Of a stretch of 37,236 bases of DNA, positions 1-7,958 are shown one piece after another. Both the position numbers and the translations under genes were made by a program. Position 1 is the first letter of the stretch; every line of letters begins with the position of its first letter. Source of the DNA: Gammaproteobacteria bacterium (lineage in GTDB: Bacteria > Pseudomonadota > Gammaproteobacteria > Ga0077536). Location of the stretch: the NCBI GenBank assembly GCA_019747795.1, contig JAIEQK010000080.1:1-37236 (forward strand). The letters are read 5' to 3'. The notes beneath the pieces were generated by a model, which was not told where the DNA came from, ran no database searches, and saw only the letters and a list, made by a program, of their open reading frames with translations.

Positions 1-1452
1 CCGAGCCCGGTCGTGCCGAGACCGCTGGTGCCGGCGCCGTTCGAGGTCAGCGTGATGGTCGCCGTACCGACCTTGTGACCGGCGCTCGAGGTGTCGATGC
101 CGACCTCGAGACTGCTCGCGTTGGTGCCGCCCGCCGCGAGCAGACTGAAACTGCCTCCGTTGGTCGTCGCGTTGCCGGTCGCGCCGCCGATGCTCGCGTC
201 CAATGACTCCGAGAAGCCGTCCGCCGCCGCGAGGTTGCTCAAGCTGAGCGTCTGGCTCGCCGCGCTGCCGACGTGACGGTTGGCAAACACGATGGGCTCG
301 GGGCTGTGCGCGCTCGCTTCGGCGAAGCGGTACACGTTGCCGCTGACGTTCACCGTCTGCGTACCGAGCCCGGTCGTGCCGAGATCGCTGGTGCCGGCGC
401 CGTTCGAGGTCAGCGTGATGGTCGCCGTACCGACCTTGTGACCGGCGCTCGAAGTGTCGATGCCGACCGCGAGCGCGCTCGCATTGGTGCCGCCCGCCGC
501 GAGCAGATTGAAACCGCCGCCGTTGGTCGTCGCGTTGCCGGTCGCGCCGCCGATGCTCGCGTCCAATGACTCCGAGAAGCCGTCCGCCGCCGCGAGGTTG
601 CTCAAGCTGAGCGTCTGGCTCGCCGCGCTGCCGACGTGACGGTTGGCGAACACGATGGGCTCGGGGCTGTGCGCGCTCGCTTCGGCGAAGCGATAGACGT
701 TGCCGCTCACGTTCACCGTCTGCGTGCCGAGCGAGAGGGCGCCGAAGCCGCTGGTGCCGGCGCCGTCGGAGGCAAGCGCGATGGTCGCCGTGCCGCTCTT
801 GGCGCCGGCGCTCGAGGTGTCCAGGCTCACCGTCAGGCTGCCGTTGTTCGTCTGCCCCGCACCCAGCAGGCTGAAGCTGCCGCCGTTCGTGCTGACATCC
901 CCGGTCCCAGCACCGATGCTCGCGTTCAGACGCTCGGAGAAGCCATCGTTTGCCGCGGTGTTGGTGAGGCTCAAGGCCTGGGTCGCCGCCGCGCCGACGT
1001 GGCGATTGGCGAACACGACGGGCTCGGGGGTGTGCGCGCTGGCCTCGGCCAGGCGATAGACGTCGCCGCTCACGTTGACCGTCTGCGTGCCGAGCGCGGT
1101 GGTGCCGAGACCGCTGGTGCCCTCACCGTTCGAGGTCAGCGTGATGGTCGCCGTGCCGGTCTTGTGACCAGCGCTCGAGGTGTCGATACCGACCGCGAGC
1201 GCGCTCGCGTTGGTGCCGCCCGCCGCGAGCAGGCTGAAGCTGCCGCCGTTGGTCGTGGCGTTGCCCGTCGCGCCGCCGATGCTCGCGTCCAGCGACTCGG
1301 AGAAGCCATCGTTCGGCACGTCGTTGGTGATGCTGAGCAGCTGGCTCGCGCTGTCGCCCACGCGACGGTTGGCGAAGACCACAGGCTCGGGCGTGTGCGC
1401 GGTCGGATTCGCGTAGCGGAACACCGCGCCCGAGATCGACAGCACCTGCTCG
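1..1452 (-). repeat. Tandem 363-bp (121-codon) repeats inside the giant protein gene
   Basis: The same landmark recurs at 1, 364, 727 and 1090, an exact 363-bp period that keeps the reading frame. Copies at 1-363 and 364-726 differ at only about 15 positions by eye, while the 727-1089 copy is clearly more diverged and the 1090 copy is again closer to the first two. Each unit encodes one module with VYRFAEAS, PEPIVFANRHVG, DGFSESLDASIG and TATITLTSNGAGTSG segments. The array continues past the left edge, so the copy number is unknown. Confidence 0.9.
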
Positions 1453-4400
1453 GCGACGTTGTCGAAGTTGTTCACCACCGCGACCGCCTGGCCGCCGAGC
1501 GCGCCGGCGCTGGCGCCGGTCAGGGTCACGCTGAACGGCGTGCTGCTCGCGCCGGCCGCGATCGGCCCGAAGTTGCCGGCGGTCACGCCGCTGCCGGACA
1601 GCCGCGCATCGGTGAGGTTGCCGCCGTTGACGTTGGTCTGGAGCGCGCCGCGCAGCGCGGGACCGGTGCTGCCGGTGTTGGCGACGGCGAAGTTCTTGGT
1701 CACCTGCTCGCCGACGTGGATGTTGCCGAAGGCGAGCTGCGCGCTCGCGCCCGTGCCATTGGTGACGTCACCGGTGAGCGCCTGCGTGACATTGCCCGCC
1801 GCGAGGATCTGCCCGCTGCCGGTGACATTAGCCCGCGCGTCGAACGCGTTACCGACGCCGAAGCCACCGTTCTGGTAGTCCTGCGCCACGGTCACGTTGC
1901 TGCTACCAAGCGCCAGCGTGCCGTTGTTGATGAGCAGATCGCCATCGCTGTTGGCGCCCAGCGCGAGCGTCGCGCCAGCGTCGACCTGGATGGTGCCGCT
2001 CTGGCCGTCGATACCGCCGGTCATGGTCAGGAGGCCACCGCTGGCACGCACCAGGCCGTGGTTCAGCACCGTCGGCGTGACCGTGCCGAAGCCGAAGATC
2101 TCGCCGATGCGCTGACCGACCACGTTGTTGGTCAGGCTCGGCGCATTGAACGTACCCCCGGCGAGCTGCAGCACGCCGCTGTTGTTGAACGCGCCGACGG
2201 CGGTGAAGTTGCGCGCGCCGAGCAGGCGGAACGCGCCCTGGTTGTCGGTGAGGGTGTTGATGCGCGTGAAGCTCGCCGTCGCGCCGTTCAAGGTCACATC
2301 GCCCTGGTTGGTGACGATGTTCTGCGCGCCCGCGCGGGTGAAGCTGAGCGAGCCGTTGCCGCTGACCCGCCAGGTGCCGCCGGTGAGCGTCGTGCCGCTG
2401 TGCTGGGTCACGACATCGGAGAAGTCGAGCGTGCCGCTGCTCACCTCCACCGCGCCAGTGTTGTTCAGGCCTGTCTGGATGCTGGAAGCGCCGGAGCCGG
2501 CGCTCTTGCGGAAGGTACCGGCGTTGTTCACCACGCCCATGTCGGGCAGCAAGTTGCGATCGCCGAAGCTGGTGACGGAGATCGAGTTGTTGCCCTGGAG
2601 GTCGAACAGCGCCCCGGCCGCGTTGTCGATGCGGCCGGCGCCGCCGGTGGAGAGATTGTTGAGGTTGATGGTGCCTGCGGTCCAGGTGAGAGTCCCGCGG
2701 TTCTCCAGCACGCGACCCGAGTCAACGCCGATGGCGCCGGTGATGCTGCCGTTGCCCAGCAGGATGGTGCGGCCCGCGCCCAGCATGGTGCCGCCGCTCA
2801 AGGTCGCTGCGCCGAGCACGGTGAGATCGCCGCCGCCCTCGAGCGTGCCACCCGAGATCTGGAAGCTCGCGGTCTGGCCATCGTCGTTCAGCACCAGGCG
2901 TCCTCCGGTGATGTCGATCAGACCGTCGCTGTCGAGCGCGCCGCTGGCCTCGACCAGCCCTGTGGTCACCTGCAGCGTGCCGGCGTTGGTCAGACCGGCG
3001 ATGTCGGCGAAGCTGTGAGCGCCGCCGCCGAAACGCAGCGTGCGCCCGCTGCCGATGGCGATGGTGCTCGTTGCCGAGTGAGTAGAGCCGCCGGTGAGAT
3101 CCAGGACGCCACTGTCAATCTGGATCGCGCCCTGGTTGACGAGGCGTGCCGAAACGGTGGTGGTACCCGTGCCGACGCTCTTCACGAAGGTGCCTTGATT
3201 GGTGAAGTCGCCGGTGTCGGGCAGCAGGCCGACGTCGCTAAAGGCGGTCGCCGTGATGCTGTTGTTGGCGCGCGCGTCGAACACCGCGCCCGCGGCATTG
3301 ACGAAGCGGCCCGCGCCACCCGCCGACAAGGGATTGAGCTGCAGCGTGCCGCCGAGCCAGCGCAGTTCGCCGCGGTTCTCCAGCACATGACCGGCATCGA
3401 CACCGATGCCCGTGAGCTCGCCGCCGTTGGCGAGAATGGTGGTGCCGGGGCCGCGAAGGGTGCCGCCGCTCAGCGTCGCGGTGCCGTTGACGGTGAGGTC
3501 ACCGGCGCCATCGCGCGTGCCGCTCGACTGGGTGTAATCCTGGGCCGCGCCGTCACTGTTCAGAACGAGGCTGCCGCCAGCAATCTCGAGCACGCCGCCG
3601 AGGTTGAGCGCGCCATCGCCCGACACCGTATCGGCGCTCACGAGCAGTCGCCCCGTGGAGGTGATGCGTCCGAGATCCGCGAACTGATGGCCACCGGCCA
3701 GACGCAGCGTGGTGCCAGCGGCGATGCTGACGGTCGAAGTCGCGGTATGGGTGCCGCCACCGGTCAGGTCGAGCGTGCCGGTCTGCACCTGCAGCGCGCC
3801 GCTGTTGTTGAACAGCGCGTCGACGGTGGTGGTGCCCGTGCCGACGACCTTGCGGAAGGTCCCGGCATTGTCGACGCGCCCCATGTTCGCGATCAGGTTG
3901 CGATCGCTGAAGTTGGTGACGGAGAGCGAGTTGTTGCCGCGCGCCTCGAAGGTCGCACCAGCGGCGTTCTCGAAGCGGCCGGCGCCGTCGGTGGAATTGG
4001 GATTCAGGTTGATGGTGCCACCGGTCCAGAGGAGGGTGCCGCGGTTGTCGAGAATGCGTCCTGCGTCGAGGCCGAGACCCGTCAAGGTGGTATCGCCGTC
4101 CAGGCGCGTGCGGCCACTGCCGCTCATGGTGCCGAAGCTCAGCGTCGCATCGCCGCTCACCGTGAGATTGCCACTGCCGCCGAGGGTGCCGCCGGTCATG
4201 CTGAAACCGGCCACCGAGGCGTTGACGCCGGCAAGGCTCAGGGAGCCGCCACTGAAGACCAGGGCGCTGCCCAAGGAGGTGACCGTGCCGCTGAGCGTGT
4301 GCGCACCGCCGCTGACGGTCGTCGTGCCCGAGACCGTGACGCCGCCCGCGTGGCTCACCGAGCCACTGCCGAATTCCAGGTTGCCGACGTTGATGTCGGA

Positions 4401-5972
4401 ACTCGAGGCGAGGGTGTGGGTACCGCCTGTGAAGCGCAACGTCCCGGCGCCGCTGTAGTCGCCCGAGCTGGCGCCGCCACCGCTGAAGTCGATGGCGCCG
4501 GTCTGGATCTCGACCTGACCTCCGTTGTTGAACGCCGCGCTCACCGTCGTGGTGCCCGTGCCGGCGCTCTTGCGAAACAGACCGCTGTTATCGACCTGGG
4601 CCGTGTTGGCCAGGTCGTTGATGTCGCCGAAGTTGGTCGCGCGCAGCGAGCCGTTGCCCTGGACGTCGATGGTCGCGCCGGCCGCGTTGAGCAAGCGCCC
4701 TGCGCCGCCGGTCGAGGACGCATTGAGTTCGATCGCCCCGCTGGTCCAGGTCAAGGTGCCGCGATTGTCGAGCAGGCGCCCGGCATCGAGGCTCAGCCCG
4801 CCCGCGACGGTGCTCGGGCCCTTGAGCACGGTGCTGCCCGAGCCGCTCTGCGTGCCGAAGACGAAGGACGCCGCGCCGTTCACCGTCAGCACGCCGCTGC
4901 CGGCCAGGGAGCCACCGCTCATGTTCAGCGCATCGACAGCGGCGCTGGCGACATTCAGGTTCAGCGTGCCGCCGCTCAAGCTCAGGGTGTTGCCGAGACT
5001 GGTCACCACACCTGTGAGGTTGTGCGTACCGCTGCTGACGGTGGTCGTGCCCGCGACGTCGACGCTGCCCGCGTGGTTCAGCGTGCCGCTGCCCAACTCG
5101 AGGTTGCCGACGTCGATATCCGAACTCGTGGCGAGGGTGTGGGTGCCTCCGCCGAAGCGCAGCGTGCCGGCGCCAGTGTAATCACCCGTGCTGCTGCCGC
5201 CGCCGCTGAAGTCGACGGTGCCGGTCTGGATCTCGACCTGACCGCCGTTGTTGAACGCCGCACTCACCGACGTGGTGCCCGTGCCGACGCTCTTGCGGAA
5301 CAGGCCGAGATTGTTCACCACGCCCATGTTCGGCACGTCGTTGATGTCGCTGAAGGTCGACGCGCGCAGGTTGTTGTTGCCCTGAGCGTCGATCGTCGCC
5401 CCGACGGCATTGTCCAGGCGGCCTGCGCCGCCGGTGGACGCCGAGTTCAATTCGATCGAGCCGCCGCTCCAGGTGATGACGCCGCGATTGTCGATCACGC
5501 GCCCGGCATCGGCGCCGAACACGCCGGTGATGCTGGTCGCCCCCTGCAGGATGGTGCGGCCCGAACCCGTATGCGTGCCACCCACCAGGCTCACCGGACC
5601 GCTCAGGGTCAGATCGCCCGTGCCGGCCACCGTGCCGCCGAACTGGGTGAAGGTGCCGCTGACGGTCGAGGCGCCGTTCAGGGTCAGGGTGCCGAAGTTG
5701 AGCGTGAGATTCTGCGCGCTCGTCAGGCTCGCCACGGTGAAGTCGCCGCCGTTCAAGCTGATGGTGCGTCGCGTCGCGCTGAGCAGGTTCAGCTGCACAT
5801 CGTCCGTGGCGCCCGGCAAGGCCGGCGCCGAAGACCAGTTGCTGGCCACGTCCCAGACGCCGTTGGCATCGTTGGTCCAAGTGACCACCGCGGCCGACGC
5901 CGGGGTCTGCAGCAGCGCCGCGGCGATGGCCAGCGGCAGGGGGCGAAGGGCGAAGGCGGTGCGAGCGTGCAT
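1..5972 (-). CDS. Giant secreted repeat protein (beta-strand repeats + choice-of-anchor-D-like repeats), partial
   Basis: The minus-strand frame stays open from an ATG at 5972 to the left edge, about 1990 codons with no stop, so the C-terminus is missing. Residues 1 to about 28 form a signal peptide (hydrophobic core LPLAIAAALL, then TPASAA). Mature residues begin with a W...GVWDVASNW pattern typical of autotransporter-type stalks. Residues ~30-1330 are Gly/Thr/Ser/Asn-rich beta-strand repeats with a recurring FRKSxGTGTT motif near residues 227, 468, 708, 931 and 1156. From about residue 1410 the protein changes to choice-of-anchor-D/ASH-like modules (AQLAFGNIHVGEQ, then HTPEPVVFANRRVGD), followed by 121-residue tandem copies. 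A GGGA sequence 11 nt upstream may be the ribosome site. It is probably a surface adhesin or large extracellular protein. Anchoring could be a beta-barrel, PEP-CTERM or type I signal, none of which can be seen here. Confidence 0.85.
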   Translation of the reverse strand, partial: MHARTAFALRPLPLAIAAALLQTPASAAVVTWTNDANGVWDVASNWSSAPALPGATDDVQLNLLSATRRTISLNGGDFTVASLTSAQNLTLNFGTLTLNGASTVSGTFTQFGGTVAGTGDLTLSGPVSLVGGTHTGSGRTILQGATSITGVFGADAGRVIDNRGVITWSGGSIELNSASTGGAGRLDNAVGATIDAQGNNNLRASTFSDINDVPNMGVVNNLGLFRKSVGTGTTSVSAAFNNGGQVEIQTGTVDFSGGGSSTGDYTGAGTLRFGGGTHTLATSSDIDVGNLELGSGTLNHAGSVDVAGTTTVSSGTHNLTGVVTSLGNTLSLSGGTLNLNVASAAVDALNMSGGSLAGSGVLTVNGAASFVFGTQSGSGSTVLKGPSTVAGGLSLDAGRLLDNRGTLTWTSGAIELNASSTGGAGRLLNAAGATIDVQGNGSLRATNFGDINDLANTAQVDNSGLFRKSAGTGTTTVSAAFNNGGQVEIQTGAIDFSGGGASSGDYSGAGTLRFTGGTHTLASSSDINVGNLEFGSGSVSHAGGVTVSGTTTVSGGAHTLSGTVTSLGSALVFSGGSLSLAGVNASVAGFSMTGGTLGGSGNLTVSGDATLSFGTMSGSGRTRLDGDTTLTGLGLDAGRILDNRGTLLWTGGTINLNPNSTDGAGRFENAAGATFEARGNNSLSVTNFSDRNLIANMGRVDNAGTFRKVVGTGTTTVDALFNNSGALQVQTGTLDLTGGGTHTATSTVSIAAGTTLRLAGGHQFADLGRITSTGRLLVSADTVSGDGALNLGGVLEIAGGSLVLNSDGAAQDYTQSSGTRDGAGDLTVNGTATLSGGTLRGPGTTILANGGELTGIGVDAGHVLENRGELRWLGGTLQLNPLSAGGAGRFVNAAGAVFDARANNSITATAFSDVGLLPDTGDFTNQGTFVKSVGTGTTTVSARLVNQGAIQIDSGVLDLTGGSTHSATSTIAIGSGRTLRFGGGAHSFADIAGLTNAGTLQVTTGLVEASGALDSDGLIDITGGRLVLNDDGQTASFQISGGTLEGGGDLTVLGAATLSGGTMLGAGRTILLGNGSITGAIGVDSGRVLENRGTLTWTAGTINLNNLSTGGAGRIDNAAGALFDLQGNNSISVTSFGDRNLLPDMGVVNNAGTFRKSAGSGASSIQTGLNNTGAVEVSSGTLDFSDVVTQHSGTTLTGGTWRVSGNGSLSFTRAGAQNIVTNQGDVTLNGATASFTRINTLTDNQGAFRLLGARNFTAVGAFNNSGVLQLAGGTFNAPSLTNNVVGQRIGEIFGFGTVTPTVLNHGLVRASGGLLTMTGGIDGQSGTIQVDAGATLALGANSDGDLLINNGTLALGSSNVTVAQDYQNGGFGVGNAFDARANVTGSGQILAAGNVTQALTGDVTNGTGASAQLAFGNIHVGEQVTKNFAVANTGSTGPALRGALQTNVNGGNLTDARLSGSGVTAGNFGPIAAGASSTPFSVTLTGASAGALGGQAVAVVNNFDNVAEQVLSISGAVFRYANPTAHTPEPVVFANRRVGDSASQLLSITNDVPNDGFSESLDASIGGATGNATTNGGSFSLLAAGGTNASALAVGIDTSSAGHKTGTATITLTSNGEGTSGLGTTALGTQTVNVSGDVYRLAEASAHTPEPVVFANRHVGAAATQALSLTNTAANDGFSERLNASIGAGTGDVSTNGGSFSLLGAGQTNNGSLTVSLDTSSAGAKSGTATIALASDGAGTSGFGALSLGTQTVNVSGNVYRFAEASAHSPEPIVFANRHVGSAASQTLSLSNLAAADGFSESLDASIGGATGNATTNGGGFNLLAAGGTNASALAVGIDTSSAGHKVGTATITLTSNGAGTSDLGTTGLGTQTVNVSGNVYRFAEASAHSPEPIVFANRHVGSAASQTLSLSNLAAADGFSESLDASIGGATGNATTNGGSFSLLAAGGTNASSLEVGIDTSSAGHKVGTATITLTSNGAGTSGLGTTGL
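2000..5500 (-). repeat. Five diverged 223-241-codon repeats in the N-terminal half of the giant protein
   Basis: The FRKSxGTGTT-encoding segment recurs with landmarks at 5281, 4558, 3838, 3169 and 2494, giving spacings of 723, 720, 669 and 675 bp, all multiples of three. Each unit also carries a NRGTLTWTxGxIxLN segment, a GGAGRxxNAAGA segment and an F.D.N line of short hydrophobic strands. The two N-terminal spacings are longer by about 16-18 codons than the next two, so there are two subtypes. The pattern fits a beta-helical stalk. Confidence 0.8.
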
Positions 5973-6324
5973 GCGTACGTGTGTCCCTGGTCCGACTCGT
6001 TGTTGTTCTTGTACGGGCCGGGCATCACGAGCGTTCACGGGGTCGCTCGAGCAGGCTCCGCGCGGTCGTGGGGCGCGGCCTCGTCACTGACAGTAGGTAG
6101 CACGCCAGGGTGACGGGGCGCAAACGCGGATCGCTCGAGAGTTGATTTAGTACCGGCATTGGCCGTGACGCTGCGTGGCTACGCGCGACAGTCCGGTCAT
6201 GCCGCGCACGTCGACGCACCCAATCTTTAACAATTGTTACGCGCGACCTCCACGGCGCCTTTCGACACCGCCGCCGGCCCGGCACAATCACACGCGGCAG
6301 TCATCCTCCCCTGGAGCCCGATTC
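5973..6324. promoter_or_regulatory. Divergent intergenic region between the giant protein gene and the isomerase gene
   Basis: These 352 bp separate two divergent starts. No open frame in it looks coding. It holds a perfect 12-bp palindrome TAACAATTGTTA at 6228-6239 in an AT-rich island within very GC-rich DNA, which is a candidate operator. On the plus strand TTCGAC (6261-6266) and CACAAT (6283-6288), spaced 16 bp, are a plausible sigma-70 promoter for the isomerase gene. I could not identify a convincing promoter for the minus-strand giant gene. Confidence 0.45.
6261..6288 (+). promoter_or_regulatory. Candidate sigma-70 promoter for the isomerase gene
   Basis: TTCGAC at 6261-6266 and CACAAT at 6283-6288 are separated by 16 bp. 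Transcription would start near 6295, about 30 bp before the ATG at 6325. This is a motif match only. Confidence 0.35.
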
Positions 6325-6957
6325 ATGTCCCGCAGCGCCGACTGGTATTTCGATTTCATCTCGCCCTTCGCCTACTTGCAGTTCAAGCACTTCCACAGGT
6401 TGCCCACCGACCTGGAGGTGAGCCTGAAACCAGTGCTGTTCGCCGGCCTGCTCGGGCACTGGGAACACAAGGGCCCGGCGGAGATCCCGGCCAAGCGCGT
6501 GCAGACCTATCGTCACACCCACTGGCTCGCGAAGCGGCTCGGCATTCCCTTTCGTACCCCGCCGGCCCATCCCTTCAACCCGCTGCGCGCGCTCAGGCTC
6601 GCGCTCGCGCTGGACGCGGATCACGCCGCGGTGGAGGCGATCTTCAACTTCATCTGGGCGACCGGCGGCAATGTCGACGACGACGCGGCGCTGACCCGTC
6701 TCGCCGCGCGCTTCGGCGTGAACGACCTCGCTGCGGCCATCGGTCGGGATGACGTCAAGGCGCGGCTGCGCGCCAACACCGAGGAAGCCATCGCGCGTGG
6801 CGTGTATGGCGTGCCGACCTTCGCCATCGACGATGAACTCTTCTGGGGCTTCGACGCCACGGACATGTTCCTCGAGTACCTCGCCGATCCGGCGATGCTC
6901 GCGACGCCGGAGATGACGCGCCTCAAGAACCTGCCGCAGGCGGCGCGACGAGTGTAG
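6325..6957 (+). CDS. 2-hydroxychromene-2-carboxylate isomerase-like DsbA-family protein
   Basis: This 210-residue protein matches the DsbA/kappa-GST fold family that includes 2-hydroxychromene-2-carboxylate isomerase (NahD), a glutathione-dependent enzyme of naphthalene-type aromatic breakdown. The N-terminal YFDFISPFAY carries the family serine at residue 13, in place of the DsbA CxxC. The C-terminal GVYGVPTF (159-166) and FWGFD (173-177) are standard family motifs. The chosen ATG is preceded by GGAG 9-12 nt upstream; an upstream in-frame extension to 6175 would run through the promoter and is unlikely. The length is normal for the family. No aromatic-degradation genes are adjacent, so the substrate is unknown. 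The TAG stop lies in the REP palindrome. Confidence 0.88.
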   Translation: MSRSADWYFDFISPFAYLQFKHFHRLPTDLEVSLKPVLFAGLLGHWEHKGPAEIPAKRVQTYRHTHWLAKRLGIPFRTPPAHPFNPLRALRLALALDADHAAVEAIFNFIWATGGNVDDDAALTRLAARFGVNDLAAAIGRDDVKARLRANTEEAIARGVYGVPTFAIDDELFWGFDATDMFLEYLADPAMLATPEMTRLKNLPQAARRV

Positions 6958-7036
6958 GTCGGGTTTCAACCCGACATTCATCCCCAGGGCCTTGCTCGAA
7001 GCCCTGCAATGAATGTCGGACTGAAGTCCGACCTAC
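6954..7036. repeat. REP doublet (two inverted palindromes) between convergent genes
   Basis: A left palindrome at 6954-6981 (core GTCGGGTTTCAACCCGAC) and an inverted right palindrome at 7009-7036 (core GTCGGACTGAAGTCCGAC) share the flanks GTAG and ATTCAT. Each can fold alone, and the 27-bp spacer holds a further CAGGGC/GCCCTG stem. The arrangement is that of a REPIN-type mobile palindrome pair. It contributes the TAG stop codons of both flanking convergent genes (6955-6957 plus, 7033-7035 minus) and could act as a bidirectional transcription or RNA-stability element. Confidence 0.8.
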
Positions 7037-7884
7037 AGGGTGCAGGCTTTGGGGTCGCCGGCGTCGAAGCCGGTCTTGAACCACTTCATGCGCTGCGCCG
7101 AGGTGCCGTGGGTGAAGGAATCGGGCACCACCACGCCGCGCGCCTGCTTCTGCAGCATGTCGTCGCCTATGGCGTTGGCGGCGGTGAGCGCCTCCTCCAC
7201 GTCGCCGGGTTCGAGAAAAGGCCGTGCGCGGTTGGCGTGCGCCGCCCACACGCCGGCGAAGCAGTCGGCCTGCAGTTCGATGCGCACCGAGACCTTGTTG
7301 TACTCGACCTCGCTCATGCTGCGACGCGCGCGCGCCGCCTGTTCGCTGATGCCGAGCAGGTTCTGCACGTGGTGGCCGACCTCGTGGGCGATGACGTAGG
7401 CGCGCGCGAAATCGCCGCCCGCGCCGAAGCGTCGTTCGAGCTCGGTGAAGAACGCCATGTCGAGGTAGACCTTGCGATCGGCCGGACAGTAGAACGGGCC
7501 CATGGCCGCCTGCCCCGTGCCGCAGGCCGTGGGTGTCGCGCCGCGGAACAGCACCAGCACCGGCGGCTGGTAGCGGCCGCCCATCTGCTGGAACAGCGCG
7601 TCCCAGCTCGTTTCGGTCTTGCGCAGCACGCGCGCCATCTCGCGCTTGAGCGCCGCTTGCGGATCCTGCGCGGGATCGATGGAGCGTTGCTCGACGGCCG
7701 GCGCGCGCGACTCGCTCGCCTGCTCGGCGACGCCGAGCAGCACGCGCGGATCGATGCCGGTGAAGTAGCTGACCGCGAGTACCAGCACCACGCCGCCGAT
7801 GCCGAGCCCGCCACGACCGCCACCGCCGCGCCAGCCGCGGCGATCCTCGATGTTGCTGCTTTCGTCTTCGTCGCCCAGGCGCAT
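7033..7884 (-). CDS. ypfJ: Neutral zinc metallopeptidase, YpfJ family
   Basis: This 283-residue protein matches the YpfJ/zinc_peptidase family (E. coli YpfJ is about the same length). Residues 1-26 are charged and Gly-rich (RRGWRGGGGRGG), residues ~27-43 form one membrane segment, and the rest is the predicted periplasmic metalloprotease domain. HEVGH at 167-171 is the zincin motif, with a downstream ELQADCFAGVW segment that likely gives a further zinc ligand. Paired cysteines appear in ACGTGQ and FYCPADR. The physiological substrate of the family is not well established. It lies 74 bp downstream of the M20 peptidase gene on the same strand. Its stop codon is supplied by the REP palindrome. 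Confidence 0.92.
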   Translation of the reverse strand: MRLGDEDESSNIEDRRGWRGGGGRGGLGIGGVVLVLAVSYFTGIDPRVLLGVAEQASESRAPAVEQRSIDPAQDPQAALKREMARVLRKTETSWDALFQQMGGRYQPPVLVLFRGATPTACGTGQAAMGPFYCPADRKVYLDMAFFTELERRFGAGGDFARAYVIAHEVGHHVQNLLGISEQAARARRSMSEVEYNKVSVRIELQADCFAGVWAAHANRARPFLEPGDVEEALTAANAIGDDMLQKQARGVVVPDSFTHGTSAQRMKWFKTGFDAGDPKACTL

Positions 7885-7958
7885 CGGTGTTCGGCTCCGC
7901 AGGTCGCGCGGGTCAGTGTAGTCGTAACCGCGCGCGCGATGCCGTCAGACGGACGGCG

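Noticed and set aside
636..6113. A 1825-codon open frame on the plus strand opposite the giant gene
   Set aside because: Its Ala/Arg/Gly-rich translation has no domain sense. The minus strand has a signal peptide and periodic, recognisable repeats, so the plus frame is a high-GC shadow.
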